The notes: generated by a model not told the origin, from the sequence alone. DNA of 64,000 nucleotides from Syntrophothermus lipocalidus DSM 12680 (GCF_000092405.1 NC_014220.1:1860001-1924000), one strand, 5' to 3'. Positions 32,321 through 42,517 are shown, counted from the first letter of the stretch. Program-made: numbers and translations.

Positions 32321-34018
32321 ATGAAAGCAGTGATCTATGCCCGTTACTCAAGCGATAACCAACGGGAAGAATCTATAACTGCCCAAGTCCGGGCCTGCAC
32401 GGAGTACGCGGAACGGCAGGGCTATACCGTCGTAAAGGTATATACCGATGAGGCCAGGAGTGCGCAGACGGACGATAGGCCCGGGTTTCTCCAGATGATA
32501 GCGGACATAAAGGCCAAGCGGCTGGTAGTAGATGTTGTCCTGGTCCATAAACTGGACCGCTTCGCCCGGAACCGCTATGACAGCGCATTTTACAAGCGCG
32601 AGCTGCGCCGGGCTGGTGTACGGGTAGAATCCGTTCTAGAACGCTTGGACGACAGTCCGGAGTCTGTCCTTCTTGAATCCCTCATCGAAGGCATGTCCGA
32701 ATATTACAGCAAGAATTTGGCGCGCGAAGTCATGAAAGGTATGAAAGAAACGGCCTTCCAGTGTAAGCATACCGGTGGGACCCCACCCCTGGGCTACGAT
32801 GTGGACAAAGAACGAAACTACATAGTCAATGAAGCAGAAGCGGAAGCTGTGCGGCTGATTTTCAGCATGTATGCGGACGGGTACAGTTATAACCGGATAA
32901 TAGACGAACTTAATAAGCGCGGGCTCAAAACGAAAACGGGCCGTCCCTTCGGGAAAAACAGTATCCATGATATACTCCGCAACAAGAAGTATGCGGGATA
33001 CTTTACGTTTAACCGCTCAGCCCGGAAGTCCCCGGATGGGAAGCGGAACAACCACGCATCGAAGCCGCCGGAAGAAATAATTGAAATCCCGGGAGGGATA
33101 CCGGCGATCGTCACAGAAGAATTATTCCGAAAGGCACAGGCCAGGTTGGAGAGAAACAGGAGACTGGCCCAGGCCGCCAGCGGCTCCTACAGAGCCAGAG
33201 AAGCGTACCTGCTCTCAGGCCTTATTTATTGCGGGAAATGTGACTCGCGGATGGTCGGCACTTCGGGCAGCTATCATACCCGCGTCAGTCGGGAATACCG
33301 CCGCAGATGTTACTATCACTGCAACAATGCCTGGCGTACAAAACAGTGCAGCGCACGCAAAGTCAATAAAGAAGAGATCGAAGCATATGTAATTGAGAGG
33401 CTGGAAGAGGAAGTGTTCAGCACTCGTGCGATCCGCAAGCTGGCATCTCGGCTGTATAAGCAATATATACGGGAGCTAAAGGACACTGAAGGCGAGAATA
33501 AGTACCTTGCGCAAGAAATACGAACGGTGGAACAGCAAATCACGAACGTAGTCGAAGCCATAACCATTGGCGGACAAATAAAGACGCTAGTAGAACAGCT
33601 CAAATCCCTAGAAATGCGAAAGGCCATCCTCGAAGCAAGGCTTCTCGAATGGCGCCACAGGCATGAACAGAGCACGTTTTCCCTTGAAAATATAGCTGCC
33701 TATCTTAAGGCACAACGGGAATTGCTTCGCTCCAAGGACCCTGTTCAGATCAAACAGGTTCTCGAAAGGTTCATCGAGAAAGTCGTCGTAAATCCCGAAT
33801 CTATCGAGATCACCTTTAAGGTGACTGTGGATACGCATGGTGGAGGCGGGGGGAGTCGAACCCCCGTCCGGAAGAAAGACCAGCCGAGTCTCTCCGAGCG
33901 CAGTCTGTGTTTTGCTTTTCGCCCTCAGGCCGCCCACAGACAGGCTACCCTCAGGCTATCCCTGTGTGTTTCCCTTGAAGGCCCCCAGGGAGAAAGGCTT
34001 CCAGAGTATCCCTACTAG
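32321..34018 (+). CDS. Large serine recombinase (integrase), C-terminus altered by integration
   Basis: 565 residues. The N-terminal resolvase domain has the catalytic Ser in YARYSSDNQ and the LDRFARN motif. The recombinase domain (TPPLGYDVD, FGKNSIHDILRNKKYAGY), a zinc ribbon (LIYCGKCDSRM, then C-x-C positions) and a long coiled coil follow. The natural protein should end near residue 506. From there the frame crosses attR and reads antisense tmRNA for about 59 codons (GGGGGSRTPVRKK onwards). In the excised circle the frame would enter the left end and stop at 3061-3063, giving about 544 residues. Confidence 0.93.
   Translation: MKAVIYARYSSDNQREESITAQVRACTEYAERQGYTVVKVYTDEARSAQTDDRPGFLQMIADIKAKRLVVDVVLVHKLDRFARNRYDSAFYKRELRRAGVRVESVLERLDDSPESVLLESLIEGMSEYYSKNLAREVMKGMKETAFQCKHTGGTPPLGYDVDKERNYIVNEAEAEAVRLIFSMYADGYSYNRIIDELNKRGLKTKTGRPFGKNSIHDILRNKKYAGYFTFNRSARKSPDGKRNNHASKPPEEIIEIPGGIPAIVTEELFRKAQARLERNRRLAQAASGSYRAREAYLLSGLIYCGKCDSRMVGTSGSYHTRVSREYRRRCYYHCNNAWRTKQCSARKVNKEEIEAYVIERLEEEVFSTRAIRKLASRLYKQYIRELKDTEGENKYLAQEIRTVEQQITNVVEAITIGGQIKTLVEQLKSLEMRKAILEARLLEWRHRHEQSTFSLENIAAYLKAQRELLRSKDPVQIKQVLERFIEKVVVNPESIEITFKVTVDTHGGGGGSRTPVRKKDQPSLSERSLCFAFRPQAAHRQATLRLSLCVSLEGPQGERLPEYPY
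33838..33849. other. Right attachment site (attR core) in ssrA
   Basis: TGGTGGAGGCGG, the complement of the tmRNA acceptor end with its CCA. It is identical to 2946-2957. The element thus keeps the tmRNA intact by supplying none of it except the shared core. Confidence 0.8.
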
Positions 34019-34188
34019 GTGACGCCCTGCACTGACCCGTAGGGCTGGCCAGCCGGACGTGGCAGCACTAAGCTGCCAGAGCTAATTCGTTGTTGGCAGT
34101 TATTGTTTTCCCGCCGTTTTAACGAGCTGGCGGCAACTCGGCTCGCTACTCAACCCATCTATTCCCCCGTCGAAACCATTACGCCCCC
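33838..34188 (-). ncRNA. ssrA: Transfer-messenger RNA (tmRNA)
   Basis: The 5' end GGGGGCG (34188-34182) pairs with CGCCTCC before the terminal ACCA, giving the alanine-type acceptor stem with one G-U pair. The T-arm GGGTTCGACTCCC is next to it. The reading frame encodes the tag ANNELALAA followed by TAG, ending about 34068. It rescues stalled ribosomes with SmpB. The gene starts seven bases after the smpB stop, so it is cotranscribed. Its native terminator now lies at 2753-2787, on the far side of the element. Confidence 0.95.
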
Positions 34189-34195
34189 TCATAGT

Positions 34196-34654
34196 TTATT
34201 TGGCCTTCATGGCCCGTTCAATCTCCCGCTTCACATCCCGCGCTACCATGTCCTCACGTTTGTCGTGCATCTTCTTGCCGCGGGCCACCGCCAGGGCCAT
34301 CTTAGCTTTTCCGTCTTTGAAATATATTCGCAAAGGGACGAGCGTATAACCTTTTTTCTGAACCAAACCGTAGAGACGGTTTATCTCCCGGCGGTGTAAA
34401 AGCAGTTTCTTGGGCCGTTTAGGTTCGTGGTTGAACCTGTTGCCCTTCTCATAGGGGCTTATATGGAAGTTGTTCACCCATACTTCCCCGTCCTTGACCT
34501 CTGCATAAGCGTCCTGTATATTCCCTTTTCCTTCTCGCAAGGACTTTACTTCGGTCCCTACCAAGCAAAGGCCGGCTTCATACGTTTCTTCAATATGATA
34601 ATTATGGCGGGCTTTGCGGTTCTCAATCACTACTTTATAACCTTCCTTGCTCAT
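34196..34654 (-). CDS. smpB: tmRNA-binding protein SmpB
   Basis: 152 residues from ATG 34654 (GAAGGTGGG upstream); a longer frame to 34735 is not needed. The oligonucleotide-binding barrel has the conserved GTEVKSLREGKGNIQDAY and FHISPYEKGN motifs, and the C-terminal basic tail HDKREDM enters the decoding site. It delivers alanyl-tmRNA to stalled ribosomes. Ordinary full length. Confidence 0.97.
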   Translation of the reverse strand: MSKEGYKVVIENRKARHNYHIEETYEAGLCLVGTEVKSLREGKGNIQDAYAEVKDGEVWVNNFHISPYEKGNRFNHEPKRPKKLLLHRREINRLYGLVQKKGYTLVPLRIYFKDGKAKMALAVARGKKMHDKREDMVARDVKREIERAMKAK

Positions 34655-34827
34655 TCTGAAACCCACCTTCGGCAGATAAAATAAACCCCGACTCGAGCTT
34701 GAAGCTTCTCTTTCTCCAGCCAGGGTTACTTGCATGATTTCCTTTGCTTCGCATTCCCATTATATAACACGTCGCGAGCACTCGTCAACCAAAGCCAAAG
34801 CCTTCGAGCGGCTCGCGTCTGGCGTCG

Positions 34828-36939
34828 CTAGCCTGCAAGTTCAAAGTCTATCTTAGCTTCGTCGATGTTCACGTTGACCAGTTGTACCCTCACCCGGTCA
34901 CCGATGCGGAACCGTTTACCCGTGTGCCTGCCTGTCAAACTGAAGCTGCGGTCATCGAACTCGTAATAATCATCGGCCATAGACGACACGTGGACAAGTC
35001 CCTCAACAGTGTTCTCCAGTTCCACGAAAAGGCCGAAAGAGGTTACCGAAGAAACAACAGCGTCGAAGAATTCGCCTACGAACTGCTTCATGTACTGGGC
35101 TTTCTTCAGGTCCGCCGATTCCCGTTCCGCCTCTTCGGCTGTTATCTCTCTCAGTGTCGAGTGTTCGCCGCAAAGCGGCATCTTCATCTCCCAGGCCGTT
35201 CGTTTCTTGGCTGGTATCGCTCCCTTTTCCAGCAAGTAAGTGAGAACCCGGTGCACAACTAAGTCCGGATAACGCCGGATGGGGGAAGTGAAGTGGGTAT
35301 AATATGCAGACGCCAGGCCGAAATGGCCTAAGGGTTGCGGAGCATACCGGGCATGCCGCATCGAACGCAAGATTATAGTGCTGACCGTTCTCTCCTCCGG
35401 CCTGTCCTTTATCTTTTCAAGTATCTCCTGGAAATGCTTCGGCTGAACCTCTCGCTCTGCTACGCGGTGTCCAAACACCCCGAGTACGCGGTTCAGTTCC
35501 CTAATGCTGTCCTCGTCCGGTCTTTCGTGAACCCGGTAAAGAGTTGGAACTTTCAGACTGTACAGGTGCTCAGCCACGACTTCATTGGCCTTGATCATGA
35601 ATTCCTCGATTATCATCTCGGCCAACTGCCGCTCCATCCTGGCCACGGCGACTGGCCACCCTTTTTCGTCCACAATTATCTTAGTCTCGGGAAAATCGAA
35701 GTCCAAAGCACCTTTGTCCATGCGTCGTTTTCGCAATATCCGGCAGAGTTCCCCCATGACTTCAAAATCAGGCACTAGTTCCGAGTAACGCGTCCGAAGA
35801 TCCGGGTCGTTTTCCAGAAGTATCTTGTTCACGTCAGTGTAGGTCATCCTCTCTTTGACCCGGATGACAGATTTGAAAATCTCGTAATTCCTTACCTCTC
35901 CTTTTTCGTCTATGTCCATAACTACACTGACTGCCAGGCGGTCCTCCCCCGCGTTGAGGCTGCATATTCCGTTTGATAGCTCTGGGGGAAGCATGGGCAG
36001 GACCCTGTCTGTAAGGTACACGCTGGTTCCTCTTCTGAAAGCTTCCTTATCCAAAACACCGCCTTCGCTCACGTAATGAGAAACATCGGCAATATGAACC
36101 CCGAGGCGATAACCCCCTTGTGTTCTTTCAATCGAAACCGCATCATCGAGGTCCTTTGCATCTTCGCCGTCAATGGTCACCATCTTCCACTCGCGAAGAT
36201 CCCGCCTCTGAGCTAATTCGTCTTCGCCCGGTAAAACCGCTACCCGTCGAGCTTCTTTCACGACCTGGCTTGGGAATTCGTCTCGAAGCTGAAATTTTCT
36301 TATTATGCACAGCACATCCAGTCCTGGTTCCCCTTTACCGCCCAGTACCTCGATTATTCTGCCTTCCGGATACCGGTCCTTGTCGGGCCAAACCGTGATT
36401 TCTACCAGGACCTTATCGCCATCGTTCACCCTCATCTTAGTCTTGGGTTTGACGTAAACCGGATAGAGCAAACGCGGATCATCGGGGATGACCTGGGGCA
36501 GCGGCCTGAGTTTTCGGAACGTCCCCACCACCTGCCGGTGAGCCCTCTCTAGCGCCCGAATTACTTCGCCTTCCGGGCGCTGACCTCCCGCTCCTGTGCG
36601 GTTAATCCGCACCATCACCCGGTCGTGATGCATGGCCCCGTTGAGATCCCTTCCATAAACGAATATCTCTCCTTCGGTGTGTTCGTCAGGCCTCAGGATT
36701 CCGAATCCCCTGGGACTAATGGAAATGACGCCTCGAACGAGGTTCATCATCCGGGGCAATCCATACTTTCCCTTCCGGGTCTGGACGATATCGCCTTCCT
36801 TTTCCATCCGGCCCAACAACCGGGCAAAAGCCGTCTCATCTTCCTCGGAGACGTTCAGGGCTTCCTTAAGCTCCAGGTACCCGAGGGGCCGGTAGCTCTT
36901 CTGTTCCATATAGGCGATTATCTCATCGCGGGTTATCAA
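34828..36939 (-). CDS. rnr: Ribonuclease R
   Basis: 703 residues: an N-terminal winged helix, cold-shock domains, and an RNB catalytic domain with the acidic motif DGEDAKDLDDAVS. A C-terminal S1 domain follows (SVTSFGLFVELENTVEGLV). A 3'-to-5' hydrolytic exoribonuclease able to degrade structured RNA, and in many bacteria a partner in trans-translation, which fits its place before smpB-ssrA. Ends without the Lys-rich tail of the E. coli enzyme. Confidence 0.97.
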   Translation of the reverse strand: MITRDEIIAYMEQKSYRPLGYLELKEALNVSEEDETAFARLLGRMEKEGDIVQTRKGKYGLPRMMNLVRGVISISPRGFGILRPDEHTEGEIFVYGRDLNGAMHHDRVMVRINRTGAGGQRPEGEVIRALERAHRQVVGTFRKLRPLPQVIPDDPRLLYPVYVKPKTKMRVNDGDKVLVEITVWPDKDRYPEGRIIEVLGGKGEPGLDVLCIIRKFQLRDEFPSQVVKEARRVAVLPGEDELAQRRDLREWKMVTIDGEDAKDLDDAVSIERTQGGYRLGVHIADVSHYVSEGGVLDKEAFRRGTSVYLTDRVLPMLPPELSNGICSLNAGEDRLAVSVVMDIDEKGEVRNYEIFKSVIRVKERMTYTDVNKILLENDPDLRTRYSELVPDFEVMGELCRILRKRRMDKGALDFDFPETKIIVDEKGWPVAVARMERQLAEMIIEEFMIKANEVVAEHLYSLKVPTLYRVHERPDEDSIRELNRVLGVFGHRVAEREVQPKHFQEILEKIKDRPEERTVSTIILRSMRHARYAPQPLGHFGLASAYYTHFTSPIRRYPDLVVHRVLTYLLEKGAIPAKKRTAWEMKMPLCGEHSTLREITAEEAERESADLKKAQYMKQFVGEFFDAVVSSVTSFGLFVELENTVEGLVHVSSMADDYYEFDDRSFSLTGRHTGKRFRIGDRVRVQLVNVNIDEAKIDFELAG

Positions 36940-36973
36940 ATAAAATCTGCCTCACTCTCAACTTTTCCTGAAT

Positions 36974-37525
36974 TTATAGTCCCAAGGCAGGCGCTATTGC
37001 CTGCATGCTCCTCAGAGATAATTCCAAAAACTCGGGCAAGCTCATGCCAAACTCCTCGCAGGCAGCCATCTGTTCCCGCCGGGCTCCCCGGGCAAACGAC
37101 TTCTCTTTGAAGCGGTTCAGCAAAAAATCCACATCTACGACCTCCAGCTTTTTCTCCGGCCGGATAAGAGCTGCGGCCACGATGAACCCGCTTACGGGGT
37201 CCGCGGCGTACAAGGCCTTGTCAAGCAGTGACTTACGCTCCAGACCGTGGGCGTCGTTGTGGACCTTCACCGCGTAAACGATTTCTGGGGGAAGCCCCTC
37301 TTGAGCCAGCATCTCACTACCTACCAGAGAATGGCGCGACAGATCGTTAGCGGTGGAATCGTAGTCTATGTCGTGCAAAAGCCCAGCCAATCCGAACTCT
37401 TCCTCATCTTCATCGAAATGCCGGGCCACACCGCGCATTATGGCCTCCACCGCCAGGCAGTGGTTGAACAGGTTCTTGTTTTTAAGGTATCTTTTCAAAA
37501 GTTTAAGCGCTTCATCCCTAGTCAT
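36974..37525 (-). CDS. HD-domain phosphohydrolase
   Basis: 183 residues, with the metal ligands His in LFNHCLAVE, HDIDYD and a later His/Asp in VKVHND. It is a compact HD(IG)-type protein seen widely in Clostridia next to rnr or other housekeeping genes. The substrate is not known; nucleotide or phosphate-ester hydrolysis is usual for the fold. Confidence 0.88.
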   Translation of the reverse strand: MTRDEALKLLKRYLKNKNLFNHCLAVEAIMRGVARHFDEDEEEFGLAGLLHDIDYDSTANDLSRHSLVGSEMLAQEGLPPEIVYAVKVHNDAHGLERKSLLDKALYAADPVSGFIVAAALIRPEKKLEVVDVDFLLNRFKEKSFARGARREQMAACEEFGMSLPEFLELSLRSMQAIAPALGL

Positions 37526-37566
37526 GCCGTGCGAAACCTCCCTGTTACATATGGTTGTAATGTCCT

Positions 37567-38322
37567 CTAATTGGTATGTTTATGAATAAACCGACATATC
37601 TCTCTAGTTATGAACGATAACTCAGGCCCCATTGTAGCCACATGACTCGATTTTTCAAGCCATATAAGGTTTTCTTCTTGGCTCCCCACTTGGCCCCTGA
37701 TAACCAGAGCACTTCTCTCCTCGATAGACTCGTCGTTCTTGGATTGAAAAATCAGAACCGGCACCTTGACGTTTTTCAAGTCCCTGACCACCTGTCTTGA
37801 CAACTCCCTAACACTCAAAAACGCCTTTACCGGTATCTCGTCATAAGCAAACCGGTCCTGTTCCCTCATAATGCGGTAGTTGTCATCCAGTTTCTTGGGC
37901 ATATACGGTCTGATGAACCTCAGGATGCGAGCAAACGGCACCAGGGAACCTTTGAAAAAAATAGGAGCGTTAATCGTAACTACTCCCCTTATCCCTTCTA
38001 ACTCGGCCGCAGCCTTCAGGGCTAACAGTCCACCCATGGACAGCCCCACCAGAAACAGCGAACTGCAAAGAGATTGCAGACCTTCTACCTCCCCTTTCAC
38101 CTTACCGTACCAATCGCGCCAGGTAGTCTCATTGAGGTCAACCGGGCTCGACCCGTGCCCAGGCAATAAGGGTGCCCTCACGGTGAAGCCCTGTTGGTTC
38201 AGTCTTTCTCCCAATTCCCTCAGCTCAGATGGAGAAGAAGTAAAACCATGAATTAACAGAATGCATGTTCCCGAGTTCCCGGTTAGGAGAAACGGTTCTG
38301 CCTTGGGATGGACGTTGTCCAC
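37567..38322 (-). CDS. Carboxylesterase / monoacylglycerol lipase-like alpha/beta hydrolase
   Basis: 251 residues. GTG 38322 is chosen because GGGGAGGAG lies upstream; the longer frame to 38376 runs through the hppA terminator. The motifs are LLIHGFTSSPSELR (oxyanion region), nucleophile GLSMGG, an acid near KNDE, and His in KSSHVAT. Similar to the Est30 carboxylesterases of Geobacillus, which cleave short acyl esters. Cytoplasmic. Confidence 0.9.
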   Translation of the reverse strand: MDNVHPKAEPFLLTGNSGTCILLIHGFTSSPSELRELGERLNQQGFTVRAPLLPGHGSSPVDLNETTWRDWYGKVKGEVEGLQSLCSSLFLVGLSMGGLLALKAAAELEGIRGVVTINAPIFFKGSLVPFARILRFIRPYMPKKLDDNYRIMREQDRFAYDEIPVKAFLSVRELSRQVVRDLKNVKVPVLIFQSKNDESIEERSALVIRGQVGSQEENLIWLEKSSHVATMGPELSFITREICRFIHKHTN

Positions 38323-38343
38323 GATCCTCTCCTCCCCAAAACC

Positions 38344-38368
38344 AAAAAGGGGGTGGTATTCCCACCCC
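38344..38368 (-). terminator. Terminator after hppA
   Basis: GGGGTGG and CCACCCC form a stem (38350-38368), with CCTTTTTGG following on the minus strand. It lies 18 bases after the hppA stop and separates it from the esterase gene, whose ribosome site overlaps the tail. Confidence 0.8.
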
Positions 38369-38385
38369 GCGCCCAAACGCCTAAC

Positions 38386-40548
38386 TTATATGAACATGAA
38401 GAAACTTCCTACTAAGACCAGAGTAATGGTGCTTATCAGCTTGACCAGAACGTGCAAGGATGGCCCGGCTGTATCTTTGAACGGGTCACCCACTGTATCG
38501 CCTACCACCCCGGCCGCATGCGCTTCCGAACCTTTACCGCCGTAGTGTCCGAGCTCGATAAGTTTCTTGGCATTGTCCCAAGCACCGCCGCCGTTGTTGA
38601 GGTACAGCGCAACCACGACCCCGCCGATGGTACCCACCATCAGGAAAGCAGCTGCTGCCGCCGGTCCTAGCAGGATTCCGACCAGGATAGGAGTAACTAC
38701 CACCAGCATACCTGGCAGAACCATTTCCTTCAAAGCCCGGGCAGTTACTATGTCTACGCAACGTCCATATTCCGGCTTAGCCTTCCCTTCCATCAACCCC
38801 GGGATCTCCCGGAACTGCCTTCTTACCTCGATAATAACCGATTGAGCGGCGTTGCCCACAGCTCGGATGGCAGTCGAGCTGAAGAGAAATACCAGCATCA
38901 GGGCTACAAAAGCACCGATGAACACCTTCACGTTCCCTATGTCAACGGGCAGGTGCTTCCCGATCATCTGCAGTTCAGGGTTGGCAGCTATTTTTTCCGC
39001 AGGAAGCGCTTGCACTTTGATGACCACTTCGTCCAGGTAAGCCCGGAACAGCAAGAACGTGGCCAGAGCCGCACTGCCGATGGCGTACCCCTTGGTCAGA
39101 GCCTTACAGGTGTTGCCGCAGGCATCCAACCGGTCTGTTCTTAAGCGAACCGTCTCGGGTGCCCCAGACATCTCGGCGATCCCCCCGGCATTGTCGGTAA
39201 TCGGTCCGAAGGTGTCCATAGCCAGTATGAATGCACAGGTCGATAGCATGCCCATAGTGGCTACGGCAGTCCCGTAAAGACCGCCTTCGGCTCCAAGCCC
39301 GCTAGTTGCCCCTAAGGTATATGCGCCGTAAATCGCTGCCGAGATGAATATTACGGGCAGGGCAACGCTCTCCATTCCTACCGCAGTTCCCTGGATAATA
39401 GTAGTTGCAGGTCCAGTGGTACAAGCCTTGGCGATCTCTTTTACTGGTCGGAAATGAATGTCTGTATAGTACTGGGTCAAGAGAACAAAAATATAGCTCA
39501 AGGCAACCCCGATGATGGCGCACCAGAAGAAGTTCATGGATTTTATGGCTTGACCGGTCTCGGGATTGACGCCGGTCAGCATGTTGTTGACCACGTAGTA
39601 GAGGAAGATTACACAGAACAGGGTTGTCACGAAGTACCCGCGGTTTAGGGCCCACATCGGGTCTTCGTTTTCTTTCCCGCGCACGCACATGATGCCGATT
39701 ATGGAGGCGATAATCCCAAAAGCACGGGCCACCAGCGGGAACAATAAACCATTAACCCCGAATACAGGGTACAAAGCGATTCCTAACACCATTGCCCCTA
39801 TGTTTTCGGCTGCCGTGGATTCAAACAGGTCGGCTCCACGACCGGCACAGTCCCCAACGTTATCCCCAACCAGGTCAGCCACCACTGCCGGGTTGCGGGG
39901 GTCGTCTTCGGGAATCCCGGCCTCTACCTTCCCTACGATGTCCGCCCCCACGTCAGCTGCCTTCGTATAGATCCCGCCGCCCAGCTGGGCAAACAAGGCC
40001 ACAAAACTGGCGCCGAATCCGTACCCAACTATGAGTAGAGGGGCAATTTCCGGATTGGTTCTGCCCCCGTAAGCCGTGAACAGGCCCCATACACCCAGGA
40101 GGCTCAGAGCGGTAACCGCTAAGCCTGTTACAGCTCCGCCCCGGAACGAAGCCTTAAGAGAGTCTGGGAAGCTACGCAAGGCTCCTGCTGCAGCCCTTAT
40201 GTTTGAGTTAACAGCCACGTACATGCCAATAAACCCTGCGATAGCCGAGCAAGTAGCTCCCAGGAAAAAGGCCAGTGCTGTACGGTATCCTATGACCACC
40301 TGTTTGCCTGCGGGCCCTACCGTCTGCTTCGATGTAACAAAGTACAGCAGAACGGCCACCACCACGGCCAGGGTCATAATCGTCCCGTACTGTCTTCTAA
40401 GAAAGGCATAAGCGCCTTCCCGAATGGCATCGGCAACATTCTGCATATCTGCCGTGCCCCGGTCCATCTTGAATATGCTCCATGTCAAATAAGCGACGAA
40501 CAACAAGGCGAATATGCCTGATACCGGAATGATTGCAGTTACATCCAT
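38386..40548 (-). CDS. hppA: Membrane-bound proton-pumping pyrophosphatase
   Basis: About 720 residues and many membrane spans. The substrate site motif DVGADIVGKVEAGIPEDDPRNPA and the acidic DNVGDCAGRGADLFES are present. GNTCKALTKGYAIGSA has Lys where potassium-dependent enzymes have Ala, so it should be a K-independent H+ pump. It hydrolyses pyrophosphate to build a proton gradient, valuable for energy-limited anaerobes. ATG 40548 or GTG 40563 may be the start. Confidence 0.95.
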   Translation of the reverse strand: MDVTAIIPVSGIFALLFVAYLTWSIFKMDRGTADMQNVADAIREGAYAFLRRQYGTIMTLAVVVAVLLYFVTSKQTVGPAGKQVVIGYRTALAFFLGATCSAIAGFIGMYVAVNSNIRAAAGALRSFPDSLKASFRGGAVTGLAVTALSLLGVWGLFTAYGGRTNPEIAPLLIVGYGFGASFVALFAQLGGGIYTKAADVGADIVGKVEAGIPEDDPRNPAVVADLVGDNVGDCAGRGADLFESTAAENIGAMVLGIALYPVFGVNGLLFPLVARAFGIIASIIGIMCVRGKENEDPMWALNRGYFVTTLFCVIFLYYVVNNMLTGVNPETGQAIKSMNFFWCAIIGVALSYIFVLLTQYYTDIHFRPVKEIAKACTTGPATTIIQGTAVGMESVALPVIFISAAIYGAYTLGATSGLGAEGGLYGTAVATMGMLSTCAFILAMDTFGPITDNAGGIAEMSGAPETVRLRTDRLDACGNTCKALTKGYAIGSAALATFLLFRAYLDEVVIKVQALPAEKIAANPELQMIGKHLPVDIGNVKVFIGAFVALMLVFLFSSTAIRAVGNAAQSVIIEVRRQFREIPGLMEGKAKPEYGRCVDIVTARALKEMVLPGMLVVVTPILVGILLGPAAAAAFLMVGTIGGVVVALYLNNGGGAWDNAKKLIELGHYGGKGSEAHAAGVVGDTVGDPFKDTAGPSLHVLVKLISTITLVLVGSFFMFI

Positions 40549-40586
40549 TGCTACTGGTTTCACCCTTTCTTAAGTTGTGATATCCG

Positions 40587-40820
40587 TTATCCCATCAGCG
40601 CCAGAGTTAGCGTAAGGATCATAAAAAGTACGGCCAGAACGGTTGTGAGCCGGTTGAGTAATTCGTCCAGCCCCTTGCTCTTCTTACGCCCGAATATGGC
40701 TTCGGCCCCGCCGGCAATAGCCCCAGAAATACCCGCGCTGCGACCTGATTGCAGGATAACCGTGGAGATCAACCCGAGCCCCACCAGCACCTGCAAAGCT
40801 GTAACTATGATTTTGAGCAA
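40587..40820 (-). CDS. secG: Preprotein translocase subunit SecG
   Basis: 77 residues from TTG 40820, chosen for GGAGGTGA upstream and the family-like start LKIIVTALQVLV. Two membrane helices surround the conserved Gln-Ser-Gly turn (ILQSGRSAGISGAIAGG). SecG assists SecYEA export. A TGCTACAAT extended -10 box lies at 40862-40870, so it has its own promoter after eno. Confidence 0.93.
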   Translation of the reverse strand: MLKIIVTALQVLVGLGLISTVILQSGRSAGISGAIAGGAEAIFGRKKSKGLDELLNRLTTVLAVLFMILTLTLALMG

Positions 40821-40861
40821 TAACTTCACCTCCTGTGCCAAGACTAGTCCAAACTAAACAC

Positions 40862-40870
40862 ATTGTAGCA
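40862..40870 (-). promoter_or_regulatory. Extended -10 promoter before secG
   Basis: On the minus strand TGCTACAAT (TG-n-TACAAT) lies about 42 bases before the secG start. It follows an AT-rich hairpin (AAAAATG/CATTTTT, 40882-40899) that may end eno transcription. Confidence 0.5.
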
Positions 40871-40891
40871 CACGCGGGTGCAAAAATGTAT

Positions 40892-42262
<1,371 letters not shown>

Positions 42263-42281
42263 TAAAACTAGTTGAGCCTAA

Positions 42282-42440
42282 TTACAAAGCCCGAGGTTCG
42301 ACAGTGACCTTGGGGCCAAGGTTGACAAGTAACTCCAGTCTTATTCCGGTGGCCTTGAAATACTCCAGCAAACGAGCCTCGAAAACTTGGTCCATGTTTT
42401 CTGTTGCCTTGGCCTCTCCTACCACTGAATTGTTCACCAT
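42282..42440 (-). pseudogene. C-terminal remnant of a GxxExxY-family gene
   Basis: From ATG 42440 a 52-residue frame ends with FKATGIRLELLVNLGPKV and a short tail, the typical end of GxxExxY proteins (about 125 residues). The N-terminal GxxExxY motif is absent. ACACAGAT repeats flank it. It appears to be a decayed small mobile or repeat-associated gene inserted between gpmI and eno. Confidence 0.7.
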
Positions 42441-42517
42441 GAGACATCTGTGTAAATCTGTGCTAATCAGTGTCCATCTGTGGCCAAAAATCTGCGTCCG
42501 TCTGCGTCTAATAAACC

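Larger units (their letters stand above)
2958..33849. mobile_element. Inovirus-like temperate element integrated in ssrA, about 30.9 kb
   Basis: The element is bounded by a 12-bp direct repeat and has a large serine recombinase at its right end. A divergent repressor/Cro-like pair separates a short rightward lysogeny and accessory module from a long leftward transcription unit. The leftward unit holds early and replication genes (about 30.2-20.9 kb) and then structural genes (20.9-6.5 kb). Six micro-membrane proteins, secreted adhesin-like proteins, a lytic transglycosylase and a Zot/pI-like ATPase suggest extrusion of a filamentous or membrane-linked particle. No terminase, portal, major tailed-phage capsid, relaxase or type IV secretion gene is seen. 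The boundary is well supported; the virus type is inference. Confidence 0.8.

Noticed and set aside
2958-33849. Tailed prophage or conjugative element
   Set aside because: No terminase, portal, head, tail, relaxase or VirB4/VirD4-type gene could be found among the translated frames.
33837-34022. A plus-strand frame with a GGVEPPSGRKT-type sequence
   Set aside because: It is antisense to the tmRNA gene and is a well-known false protein in tmRNA regions.
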